Virus record (IMG/VR): IMGVR_UViG_3300015162_000002
Location: 1-37,830 of that record
Source of the DNA: a virus
DNA: 37,830 nt
Direction: 5' to 3' (one strand)
Below, one piece after another: positions 12,642 through 20,801 of this stretch. Each line of letters begins with the position of its first letter. Position 1 is the first letter of the stretch. Below the pieces are notes generated by a model. It saw only the letters and a list, made by a program, of their open reading frames with translations. It was not told the origin of the DNA and did not search any database. The translations under genes were made by a program, and so were the position numbers.

Positions 12642-14122
12642 GGGACCAGCCTCGGCGACTCGACAGCCTCACCAGCATCGTTGATGCTGACCGTCACACC
12701 CCAGACGCGGACGCTGCCGTTCAACCGGACGAGCCCTGTCTCGCCGACGATCCGGCACGTCACCCGGTCACCGACGACATAATCGCGGCCGTACACCGGT
12801 GCCAGCGACGGGAACGGCGTCAACGCATACACCCTCTTCGCGGCCGACCGGATCCGGACGTGCGCGATCGCCAACGAATCAAGGAGCGTGTCGACCGTGA
12901 TGTCCGAAAACGTCAACACGTCCTCGTACCGGCTCCGCAACCCCGCCGCCGCGACCTCGTCGGACGCCGCAGCGACGATCGTGGAACCGCCGGAGAGCGC
13001 CCACACATGCGTCGCCAGCTGCGACCGGTCACGGATCCTCGAGTAGCCCGAGCAGTTCCGCTTCCCTGTCCCGTACTCGAAGAACACCGTCGCCGACTTG
13101 TCGGTCCCCGTCGTCGCGGCGAGATCGAGCTGGACGGCGGGCGGCTGCCCGTCGGTGTACCGGAGCGCCCATTCGTAGGAGCCGTCGATCGACCCGAGCT
13201 CCGCGATCGCGTCCAACGCTTTCTTCCACAGGTAGGTGACGTCCTGGCCGACGAATGTGCCGGTGGTGCCGGGGGTGATCCCGGTCGGCATGTCAGCGTT
13301 GACGGCGGCGAGGACAGCGTTGGCGATCGCGCCGGAGTCGGTCGCGGTCTCGACCATCCCGACCCCGGCCGGGTCTTTCCCGACGTACCGGTACCCGAGC
13401 CGCCACATCAGATCGGCCGAGTTCACCTTCACCGACCCGCCCTGCCCCGACCCCGTCTCCTCATCCGACACGATCGGGCCGTAGTGGCGGAGCTTGGTGG
13501 TGGCGTCGTACACCTTCAGCATCGCCTCCGAGTCAGCGATCGCGGCCCACATCGGGTCGTCGGTGCGGATCCGGAACGACGCCGTCGACGGTGACGAGAT
13601 CGCCAGGTCGATCTGCCGGTCGAACGCGTGCGGCTCCCCGAGCGGTGCCCCGTCGAGGTCGGTGATCACGAACCGCCACCGGCCAGAAACGACAGCGACC
13701 GCGACGACTGGAACGTCGGACCATTCGGTGACGAAGTCTTCCTGGTACACCCAGCGGCCGGCGAACGGGCCGACGGCGGTACCGACGGGGCCGACGACGT
13801 TCGAGTAGGCGGCGGCGCTGTTACCGGACGCGTTGGCCGCGACGACGCGGCAGCGGAGAAACTTGGTGCGTTCTCCTGCCCCGATCAGGTAGGCGAGCGC
13901 GTTGGCTGCGCTGACGTCGGTCCAGCCAGTCGTCCCGTCGATCGAGTCTTGCCACTGGTTGACGTACGACGTCGGGCTATTCGAAAACGTCCCTTGCGTG
14001 CTGGTGAGGACTTTCCCGACGGCTGTCGTCCCGGTGGCGGCGGGCGCGACGGTGTTCGCTGGTACCGCTCCACCGGCGAGCGCCTGGAGGGCGGTTAGTT
14101 CAAGGAGCGGCGGTGCGGGCAT
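12638..14122 (-). CDS. Minor tail protein, Gp37-like tail hub with N-terminal Ig-like domain
   Basis: This 494-aa protein has an N-terminal Ig/FN3-like module (about 28-115: GKVLTSTQGTFSNSPTSYVN, then FLRCRVVAANASG) joined to a domain of the ReqiPepy6 Gp37-like siphovirus tail family (RWRFVITDLDGAPLGEP, IDLAISSPSTASFRIRTDD, then DYVVGDRVTCRI near the end). The family forms the ring or hub at the tail tip that holds receptor-binding parts. The Ig module may bind carbohydrate weakly. ATG 14122 immediately follows the stop of a 14-codon mini-ORF. Domain names are by pattern recall. Confidence 0.75.
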   Translation of the reverse strand: MPAPPLLELTALQALAGGAVPANTVAPAATGTTAVGKVLTSTQGTFSNSPTSYVNQWQDSIDGTTGWTDVSAANALAYLIGAGERTKFLRCRVVAANASGNSAAAYSNVVGPVGTAVGPFAGRWVYQEDFVTEWSDVPVVAVAVVSGRWRFVITDLDGAPLGEPHAFDRQIDLAISSPSTASFRIRTDDPMWAAIADSEAMLKVYDATTKLRHYGPIVSDEETGSGQGGSVKVNSADLMWRLGYRYVGKDPAGVGMVETATDSGAIANAVLAAVNADMPTGITPGTTGTFVGQDVTYLWKKALDAIAELGSIDGSYEWALRYTDGQPPAVQLDLAATTGTDKSATVFFEYGTGKRNCSGYSRIRDRSQLATHVWALSGGSTIVAAASDEVAAAGLRSRYEDVLTFSDITVDTLLDSLAIAHVRIRSAAKRVYALTPFPSLAPVYGRDYVVGDRVTCRIVGETGLVRLNGSVRVWGVTVSINDAGEAVESPRLVP

Positions 14123-14167
14123 CTACGCCGCCCAACGCTGCCCTGCGAGATCCAGTAAAGCCGTCAT
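14123..14167 (-). CDS. 14-codon mini-ORF bridging two tail genes
   Basis: ATG 14167 overlaps the stop of the 300-aa gene (TGATG). The frame MTALLDLAGQRWAA ends in a TAG that directly abuts the ATG of the tail-hub gene. It fills the gap exactly, and no separate ribosome binding site is evident for the next gene. It may simply relay ribosomes. Whether the peptide is stable or functional is unknown. Confidence 0.4.
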   Translation of the reverse strand: MTALLDLAGQRWAA

Positions 14168-15069
14168 CAGCAAGACCAGATCTCGTACGCGAGGCCGCCC
14201 CAAGCGTCGTTGGTGGTCGTATTGTCAGGGCCGCCGTACCTAATCCCTGCGGCGGAGGTAACAACCTGGACGGCGTAGGCGGCGTCGTAGGTGTAGCTGG
14301 TGCTGGGTGTGAGGCCGCTGATGATCCCTGACGCTTCTACAGACTGCGCTGAGTTGGCTTGCACGACACCTGGCGCGATCCCCGTGATCGGCGCCTGACG
14401 TGCCTTGACAGTTGCGCCATCCAGGATGCCGAGCAGAACCGATCCTTGCGATGTCGAGAGGCCGATCTGCCCACGGATTCGCCAGAGCACCCTCCCCGAG
14501 GCGGGGGCGGTGAATGTGTGACGCAGGTTCGTCGTGTCCATCGCGGTCATCGCCAGCAGCGCGCTACAGACCTTCGAACTGACTGTAGAAGGGTCGTAGA
14601 CCTTGCCTGCGAGGAGGTTGGCTGTCTCCCACACCTCGAACACGAACGCCCCGTACGCGTCAGCGCCGGCGGTGTCGTTGGGGCCACCGTAGACGAGGTT
14701 CGTGGACGCGATGACGACCTCGACGCCGTAGGCGGCGTCCCAAGTGTACGAGTTGCCGGGGGTGAGGCCGGTGACGACACCGACGATCTCCTGGGCGACC
14801 TGCGTGGTAGCGACGCCGGTGAGGATCTGCCCCATCGGCGTCATCCGCAGCTTGACCGTCGCCCCGTCGAGGACTCCGAGCAGGATGCGCGGGCCGGGGT
14901 CGGCGCCGGTGACAGCGCCGCGCATCCGGACGAGCACGATCCCGTTCGCGGGCGCGGTGAACGTGACGCGCAGGTTGGTTGTGTCGAGCGCGGTCATCGC
15001 GAGCAACGCCGACGTGGCTTTGCTGACCGCCGCCGCGGGGTCGTAGGTTGCGTGTGCTAGTAGCGCCAT
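14167..15069 (-). CDS. Tail protein with two tandem beta domains (300 aa)
   Basis: The protein is an internal duplication of about 145-150 residues. Both halves contain ALLAMTA-DTTNLR-TFTAPA near the start, LLG-LDGATVK in the middle, GLTP-S/N-SYT-DAAY later, and a final YGGP motif with AYGAFVFEVW or AWGGLAYEIW. AAAGGA-like AAAGGAC five bases upstream supports ATG 15069. The repeats look like beta-sandwich adhesion modules of a tail fibre or receptor-binding protein. It lies between the 963-aa depolymerase-like gene and the tail hub. Family not named. Confidence 0.75.
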   Translation of the reverse strand: MALLAHATYDPAAAVSKATSALLAMTALDTTNLRVTFTAPANGIVLVRMRGAVTGADPGPRILLGVLDGATVKLRMTPMGQILTGVATTQVAQEIVGVVTGLTPGNSYTWDAAYGVEVVIASTNLVYGGPNDTAGADAYGAFVFEVWETANLLAGKVYDPSTVSSKVCSALLAMTAMDTTNLRHTFTAPASGRVLWRIRGQIGLSTSQGSVLLGILDGATVKARQAPITGIAPGVVQANSAQSVEASGIISGLTPSTSYTYDAAYAVQVVTSAAGIRYGGPDNTTTNDAWGGLAYEIWSC

Positions 15070-15090
15070 CAGTGTCCTTTCGTCGCCATG

Positions 15091-17982
15091 TCAGGGGCCG
15101 CCGTAGGCGACGAAGAAGTCCAGCGCCTCCTGGTTCGAGTTGAAGCCGCCGATGAGGTTCAGGTTGCTGTACGAGTGGCCGCCTCCGTCCACCTTGATCG
15201 TCTCCGTCGCCCGGTACGAGACAGTGCAGCCCGTATAGATCTTCTTGTGAAGAGGCAGCGGCGGCCCAGTCCCGTAGTCGAGGACAGTCGATGGTGTCCC
15301 GGAGCAGCCGATCCTCCGGCCGAACCCGACAGCCGAACCCGCCGACGTCGAAGGGGACGGCGGATTCGAATCGCCCGCGAGTTGCGGATCACCAAAATGC
15401 CAGCGCGCAGGCGACCCGGTGTCCTGGTAGCCAACGTCGAGGCAAGCCTGCGAGAACCCGGCCGGGCAGACGCCGCTGTCGTTGGTGCCGTACTCCCACT
15501 GGATCGACACGTTCGTGTTCGCGGCGAGCCCTGCCGCGCCACCAGCGACGTCGGTGAACCCGTTCGCGGTACCGAGGATCGCCGGACAGTTCGCGGGCGA
15601 GCTCTGGCTGCCTCCGAGCGGCCCGATCATCTGCGCGCTTGTCGCGTTGATCGCGGTGAAGTACGACGTGGTGCGCGTGTCGCAGATCAGGTCTTGGGTG
15701 AACGCGCCGCCCTTCGACCCGCCCGCGGCGTAGACGCGTGACGCGTCAATGTTTTCGCAAGGGGCGGCACCCGAGCAGATCGTCGCGTCGAGTACGGCCT
15801 TCACCCACGGTATGTCGTCGCAAAGCTTGTCGACGGTCGATCCGCACGTGTATTGCGGGCCGGGATTGTTGAGCAGCTTCGAGAGTGTGGTCGGGGTCGC
15901 GTACTGGCCGCTGTGGATCGGCGGGATGATGATCTCGACGTACTTGCCCGCGACCGTGCCGTTCCGGAACCCGGCGGTGTCGGGGTCGCCGGTCGAGTCC
16001 GCGAAGACGACGAGGAGCGGCGCGGCCCCGGTGAGGTTGTTCGGCCGATTCACCCAGTAGTTCCGGGTCACCGAGGTAGCGGGGGCGCCGTTCCAATCGG
16101 TGACGGTGATCGACTTGGTGACGATCGTCCCGGCAGTACACGGAGACGGCGAGCAGGTAGCTGTCGAAGCGCCGCCGGTGCCTGCCGCTGTCGCGCGCTG
16201 GTCCGCGCCCGCTTCCGCTATCGCGGCGAGCACGTCGCCGTCGAAGTCCGTCAGCGGGCACCCGAGCCCGATCGTCAGGTTCGCGCAGACGACATAGTTG
16301 TCCGCGGCACCGAGCGCCCCGGTCTTGTGCATGTCGAGACCCGTCGCCGGCGCAGCCGAAGGGTTCACCCATTCCGTGCTACCGGTCGCTGACCGTGCAC
16401 CGCACGGGCCAGTCGGGGTGGCCGTCGGGAAGACGTTGTAGTCGTAGTTGAAGGTGACGTTGGAGACGCCCGGAGCCCCGGACGCCGTGCACCCGATCGT
16501 TGCGAACGTCGTCTGGTTCTCCATCAGCATCGGCATGTCGTTCCCGTAAATGTTGAAGACGGTGCCGGGCTTGGCTCCGCTCCAGCCGATCATCAGCATC
16601 TGCGCGGGGCTTTCGTTGAATCCGACGTTCCAGGTGCCCGAGATCGTGTTCGTGCCGTGCCCGTCGATCGACAGGAACCCGTTGCACTGGCCGGCGATGT
16701 TCGTGCTCGTGTTGCCGACGATGTTGAAGTCGCCGTTGAACTCGTTCGCGAGCCCGGACGGCTGGATCTCGATGTCGGTGCACGCGTTCCCGTAGAACCG
16801 GTTCCGGAGAATGTCGATGTACTGCGCACCGAAAATCTGAATCGCGTCGGCGTGGCAGGCCGCGGCGTTGCAGATCGCTTCGGGTGCGGCACCGAACAGC
16901 GAGACCGGCCACTGTGCCGGGTCACGGAGGTCTGCGTACTGGAACAGGTTGTCGATGATCGAGTCGTGGCAAGCCTGGGTGCTGCATGAAGCGGTCGCGG
17001 TGGTCGGCTTCCCGATGCTCACAGCGACGGGGCTACCAGGGATCGAAAGGCCGCAGCAGGAGCCGCCGAAGATGTTGTTAGGCCCGATCTGCCAGTACTG
17101 CGCCTCGTGCAGGTTGATGAGCCTCGAGCCGCCGTCGAGTTTCCCGACGTCGATCTGGTTGTTCGTGAGCGTGACGTGCTGAGACTGAGCGGTTGAGATA
17201 CCGGCGCCGACGTCGTCGATGACGACGTAGTTGCCGCCACCGATGGTCTGGTAGCTGTTGAGCACGAACCCGTCCCAGGTGACCCACGACTGGCCGCGCA
17301 TGTCGATCGTGAACGTCGGCGTCGTCGCCTGGATCGTCGCGCACCCGTACGTTGCTGCCCGGAACGTCGTCATCCCGATCTTTGCTGCCGCGGAGAGCGT
17401 CTGCGCGTCATAGGTGCCGCACTTGAAGCGTACGAGGTCGCCGGCGGTAGCAGCAGCCTGGAAGGCCACGTTCGCGCTCGAGCAGGCCGCCGCGTCAACA
17501 TAGGCAGCACCAGCGCCACCAGTTCTCGTGCAGGTGCCGCCATTCTGGTCGACCCACAAGTTCGCGAGCCCAGGTGTGCTCCCGACGTTCGAGACAGCCA
17601 CCGACTTAGCCCTGGACGCTTTCGCGTTACCGGCGGCGTCCCTGCCGACCGCGGTCACGACATGGGTCGCGTTCGACACCGTCGTGGAATCCCAAACGAT
17701 CGAGAACGGGGCCGTCGTGTCCTCCGCACCAACCGGGGCACCGTCGACGAGGAACTGGACGCCGACACAGCCGACGTTGTCGCCGCACGTCGCAGCGAAC
17801 GTCACCCCGCCACCCGACACCGACGCCAGATCGTTCGGGGACGTCAGGAACAGCGACGGCGGCGAAAGGTCCGGCGTGTTCCCCGACCCGACGATCGCGA
17901 TCCCCGCCCCCGCAACGATCACGGCGGCGACAGACGCGATGATCGTCCCGTGCCTGCGCCTGATGACGCGACGGCGGGGCAC
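15091..17982 (-). CDS. Ig plus beta-helix plus esterase protein (963 aa)
   Basis: Order of parts: basic N-terminus and a hydrophobic segment (IIASVAAVIVAGAGIAIV, 14-31); an Ig-like domain (about 40-130, ending TAVGRDAAGNA); a right-handed beta-helix/pectate-lyase-like region (about 140-560, with many N/G turns); and a C-terminal alpha/beta hydrolase resembling feruloyl esterase or PHB depolymerase. In the last, the nucleophile elbow is AAGGSKGG, a likely acid region is EYGTNDSG, and a His is in GGGHSY. Many Cys pairs suggest an extracellular state. The start is GTG 17982, one base past the previous stop. It probably cleaves or deacetylates a surface polysaccharide. A membrane anchor is odd for a virion protein. 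Confidence 0.8.
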   Translation of the reverse strand: MPRRRVIRRRHGTIIASVAAVIVAGAGIAIVGSGNTPDLSPPSLFLTSPNDLASVSGGGVTFAATCGDNVGCVGVQFLVDGAPVGAEDTTAPFSIVWDSTTVSNATHVVTAVGRDAAGNAKASRAKSVAVSNVGSTPGLANLWVDQNGGTCTRTGGAGAAYVDAAACSSANVAFQAAATAGDLVRFKCGTYDAQTLSAAAKIGMTTFRAATYGCATIQATTPTFTIDMRGQSWVTWDGFVLNSYQTIGGGNYVVIDDVGAGISTAQSQHVTLTNNQIDVGKLDGGSRLINLHEAQYWQIGPNNIFGGSCCGLSIPGSPVAVSIGKPTTATASCSTQACHDSIIDNLFQYADLRDPAQWPVSLFGAAPEAICNAAACHADAIQIFGAQYIDILRNRFYGNACTDIEIQPSGLANEFNGDFNIVGNTSTNIAGQCNGFLSIDGHGTNTISGTWNVGFNESPAQMLMIGWSGAKPGTVFNIYGNDMPMLMENQTTFATIGCTASGAPGVSNVTFNYDYNVFPTATPTGPCGARSATGSTEWVNPSAAPATGLDMHKTGALGAADNYVVCANLTIGLGCPLTDFDGDVLAAIAEAGADQRATAAGTGGASTATCSPSPCTAGTIVTKSITVTDWNGAPATSVTRNYWVNRPNNLTGAAPLLVVFADSTGDPDTAGFRNGTVAGKYVEIIIPPIHSGQYATPTTLSKLLNNPGPQYTCGSTVDKLCDDIPWVKAVLDATICSGAAPCENIDASRVYAAGGSKGGAFTQDLICDTRTTSYFTAINATSAQMIGPLGGSQSSPANCPAILGTANGFTDVAGGAAGLAANTNVSIQWEYGTNDSGVCPAGFSQACLDVGYQDTGSPARWHFGDPQLAGDSNPPSPSTSAGSAVGFGRRIGCSGTPSTVLDYGTGPPLPLHKKIYTGCTVSYRATETIKVDGGGHSYSNLNLIGGFNSNQEALDFFVAYGGP

Positions 17983-17984
17983 CG

Positions 17985-18392
17985 CTACAGCTCGCCTTCG
18001 TATGCGATCTTGATGGTGAACCCGTCGACCGTCAGCGGACCGTTCGAGACCGCGTCATAGGCGACGCCTCCGCCGACGATGTCCTGGATCGCGACCAGCT
18101 TCGCGCCGCCGACCGCGGGGTCGTCCGTGGAGACGATGATCGCCACCGCGGTCGTGTCGGCCAGGCCGGGGAAGCTCATCGCGCCGCAGTCGATGGTGCG
18201 CGCCACACACGTCCGCCCCGTCGCGCTCAACGCCACCGTACCCGCCGTCTTCGTCAGCATCAACAACGTCATCGACGGGTCGACGTCGGCTTCGCCCTGG
18301 TCGCACTTCCAGAACCACAGCTTGTTCGCGGTCGGGAGACCGGCGAGACCCGAGTTGGTGATGAGGTCGACGCCCTCGTTGAAGTTCCGCAC
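17985..18392 (-). CDS. Hypothetical tail-region protein (135 aa)
   Basis: The chosen start is GTG 18392 (MRNFNEGVDLITNSG), nine bases after the previous stop; the longer frame overlaps the upstream gene. The protein is beta-rich with Ala, Val and Thr (LLMLTKTAGTVALSATGR, then AVAIIVSTDDPAVGGA) and ends FTIKIAYEGEL. It has several Cys. It is probably a small tail-tip or fibre-associated subunit by position between two tail genes. No family is recognised. Confidence 0.7.
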   Translation of the reverse strand: MRNFNEGVDLITNSGLAGLPTANKLWFWKCDQGEADVDPSMTLLMLTKTAGTVALSATGRTCVARTIDCGAMSFPGLADTTAVAIIVSTDDPAVGGAKLVAIQDIVGGGVAYDAVSNGPLTVDGFTIKIAYEGEL

Positions 18393-18400
18393 CCCAGCGC

Positions 18401-19342
18401 CTACGCCTTCGTGATCTTGATGTAGCCGGGTAAGTACGCCCCAACACCGCCGGTGCCTGCGATGATCGTGCCGTCTGCAACGCCACGCCACGCCCGCACC
18501 GAATACGTGTGTGCAGCAGCCGACGGAGTAAGCCGCCGCGACAGGCTGGCCGGGCTTACAGACCCCGCCGCAGCCGAGTTGATGAGGTCGCCAATCAACC
18601 CAATCGACGCGGCCCCGTCGTAGAGCGCGAACACGACCTCCGCCCCAACCGACGTCGCGAGGATGACCTTCGGCGTGAAGAACTCCACATTCACCGCGGT
18701 CGCCCCGTCGAAGGTGACAGCGGGCGCGGTCACGATCGTGTTCGCGGTCGCCTCCGTCGTCGCGGAGATCGTCACCGGAGCGGTAAACTCGGTGTAGGCG
18801 AGTTCGGTGCCAGGCGCCGGCGAAGCCAGTGTTAGCTTCGGCCGCACCGTCGTGTCGATGTTCGCGGTTGTGATCGACGCCGAAGCCGCCGGGATCAGAA
18901 TGTTCGCGAGGAGCAGCTGGCTGTTGCCGACCGCCGCGGCACCGGTCAGGTTCGCGAGCGTCGCCCCCGACGTCGCCGTGCCGGTGAGGATGATGAAGGC
19001 TTCGTCGTTGGCCGCGTCACCGTGGAACGCGTCCCTGACCCGCAACACGACCCGGTCTACCCTCGGCAGCGTCGCGTGCGACGCCGTGAACCCCGTCAGG
19101 TTCACCGTCGCGTCGTTGTAGGCCAGATACATGCCCTGGAACGCGACGCTGTCGCCCTGCACCAACGCCTTACCAGCCGCGATGTCGGTCGACATGTTCG
19201 CCCCCGCACCCCGCTGGGTCACGGCCATGTCGCCGGATCCCTGAACGCCTTCGGAAGTCAAGAGCGCCGAAACGAAACGGCGAAGGTCGAGAGAGGGCAT
19301 GTTCACCTGCTCCCAAGGGGCAGATGTCACGCTCAGCGCCAT
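18401..19342 (-). CDS. Minor tail / baseplate-like protein (313 aa)
   Basis: ATG 19342 has GGAG five bases upstream and overlaps the HNH gene stop. Residues about 35-170 match a common phage tail module: MAVTQRGAGANMSTDIAAGK, YLAYNDA, then PRVDRVVLRVRD and GNSQLLLANILIPA. The C-terminal half is a jelly-roll-like beta domain (FTAPVTISATTEATANTIV through YLPGYIKITKA). Such proteins form the lower tail tip of siphoviruses that infect actinobacteria. No enzyme motif is visible. Confidence 0.75.
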   Translation of the reverse strand: MALSVTSAPWEQVNMPSLDLRRFVSALLTSEGVQGSGDMAVTQRGAGANMSTDIAAGKALVQGDSVAFQGMYLAYNDATVNLTGFTASHATLPRVDRVVLRVRDAFHGDAANDEAFIILTGTATSGATLANLTGAAAVGNSQLLLANILIPAASASITTANIDTTVRPKLTLASPAPGTELAYTEFTAPVTISATTEATANTIVTAPAVTFDGATAVNVEFFTPKVILATSVGAEVVFALYDGAASIGLIGDLINSAAAGSVSPASLSRRLTPSAAAHTYSVRAWRGVADGTIIAGTGGVGAYLPGYIKITKA

Positions 19343-19896
19343 GCGAGCTCCTCAACCAGCCGAGTTCCCTTGCTCAGGTTGCAGAAGCCATGAGCGACAG
19401 CGATGTTGTCCTCGCTGTGAGCGCCGCCACGCGAGAGAGGCACGACGTGGTCGAAATGCAAGTCCGCGGGTTCCACCGGATCGCCGCAGAGATGGCACAA
19501 CATCTCGTCGCGCTCGCGGATGCGCTGATAGTCGACTCGGTCAACCGTGGCCGCGACCAGCCGCGCACGCCTTCGAGCACACTTCTCGCGGTGCTTCTCG
19601 GGATTCGCCTTGACCCACCGCGCACCCCGCGCCTTCGCAATTTCAGGATGCCGTCCAGCCCACGCCTTCCGGATCGCATCAACCTTGGAACGATTCCGCT
19701 CGTAGTAACGGCGGTTGGCATCAAGGACAGCAGTCTTGTTCGTGGCGTACCGCGTGCGCGCGTACTCCCTTGCATGGGCGTTGGCGCAGTCGCGACACCG
19801 CGAGCGCACTCCCAGCGACTTCCTCGCGTCCTTGTGGAAGGCCACCAGGGGCTTCGTCTCACCGCATTCGGGGCACGACTTGGCAGGGAGCGTCAT
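19333..19896 (-). CDS. HNH endonuclease inside the tail gene cluster
   Basis: This 187-aa protein has an N-terminal zinc ribbon (CPECGETKPLVAF ... CRDCAN), a long basic helical linker, and a C-terminal HNH core: CHLCGD, FDHVVPLSRGG, then SEDNIAV and FCNLSKG. The catalytic His is in DHVVPL. It is a free-standing homing-type endonuclease, probably mobile, inserted between the distal tail protein and a minor tail gene. The start ATG 19896 carries start-associated motif 3. Its stop overlaps the next gene by ten bases. Confidence 0.9.
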   Translation of the reverse strand: MTLPAKSCPECGETKPLVAFHKDARKSLGVRSRCRDCANAHAREYARTRYATNKTAVLDANRRYYERNRSKVDAIRKAWAGRHPEIAKARGARWVKANPEKHREKCARRRARLVAATVDRVDYQRIRERDEMLCHLCGDPVEPADLHFDHVVPLSRGGAHSEDNIAVAHGFCNLSKGTRLVEELAWR

Positions 19897-19901
19897 GCCC
19901 T

Positions 19902-19911
19902 GCCTATCGTC
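19902..19911 (-). promoter_or_regulatory. Start-associated motif 3 (HNH gene)
   Basis: Minus-strand GACGATAGGC, then AGGGC and ATG 19896 (5-base spacing). A possibly mobile HNH gene carries the motif, so it was either fitted into the phage expression scheme or brought the motif along. Confidence 0.8.
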
Positions 19912-19931
19912 CTAAGCCAGCGGCCCCGGCC

Positions 19932-20801
19932 TCACACCCAGGCGTCTTGCCAGAACACCGTGACCGACGCCCCCGCGCCAGTCACCGACGCCCGCAACTC
20001 GAGATCGTTCGAGCCAGGCTGCAACTGCCACCACACCGAATCCGGGAACCTCACCGACCCGTACAGGTTCGTGCCGTCTGACTTGACGGCCGTCCTCGCT
20101 GCCGTGTCAAGCTCCACATATTCGCCGATCAGGAGTGTGGTATCGACGAAGATGGACTGGCCGACCGTGAGGTTCCGCGCCTCGGGGGTAGTCACCGGCC
20201 CGTAGATCCGGATCACAGGTGGAGTACCCATATTCCCCTCGTTGGTCAAGGTCGCCGACGCCGCAGCCCCCGACCCACCGCCGAACACGACCGGGAACAC
20301 GAGCGGGAACGGGGCACCCATCGACGCGCCCGCAGACGTCGACGACGACGATACGTGCTCCTCCTGCGAAAACATGCGCGGATTCGCGGCCACGCAGGCG
20401 AGCTGGAAACTCTTGTAGAAGCCGTTGTCGATCTTCGAGTAGCGGAGGTTGTCGAGGCGGCCGGCCACCTGCAAGGGCGGGAACCCGGACGGGGTCGCCC
20501 GGAACGTCGCGTCCGCGCGGAGGCCGCGGACGGCCTGCTGCAGCTGCGCCATCGCCTGGTTCCGGTCGGCGGCGGTCTGCGCGTTGATCCAGCCCGTCAT
20601 CGTGAACGGCCTCGACCCGAGCAGCGACTGTGACGCGACAGCGCCGTCGTCCTCCGGCAGGTCAGCGATGTTCTGCCGGATGTTCGGGCTGTCGAACCCG
20701 GAGACGTCGGTGAGCCAGTAGAGGCCGCCGTCGTTGAACGTCACGGTGGTCCCGTCGGGAGCTTCGATCTGCCACGGGCACCCGTACTCGTTCCCGATCA
20801 C
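19932..20801 (-). CDS. Distal tail protein (Dit-like, 289 aa)
   Basis: GTG 20801 overlaps the tape-measure stop (GTGA). The N-terminal half fits the siphovirus Dit/TIGR-type tail component: WQIEAPDGTTVTFND, then GFDSPNIRQNIADLPEDDG and SRPFTMTGWI. A C-terminal beta-sandwich ends PDSVWWQLQPGSNDLELR. Dit forms a hexameric ring joining the tail tube to the tip. Its position directly after the tape measure is the canonical place. No catalytic motif is visible. Confidence 0.85.
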   Translation of the reverse strand: MIGNEYGCPWQIEAPDGTTVTFNDGGLYWLTDVSGFDSPNIRQNIADLPEDDGAVASQSLLGSRPFTMTGWINAQTAADRNQAMAQLQQAVRGLRADATFRATPSGFPPLQVAGRLDNLRYSKIDNGFYKSFQLACVAANPRMFSQEEHVSSSSTSAGASMGAPFPLVFPVVFGGGSGAAASATLTNEGNMGTPPVIRIYGPVTTPEARNLTVGQSIFVDTTLLIGEYVELDTAARTAVKSDGTNLYGSVRFPDSVWWQLQPGSNDLELRASVTGAGASVTVFWQDAWV

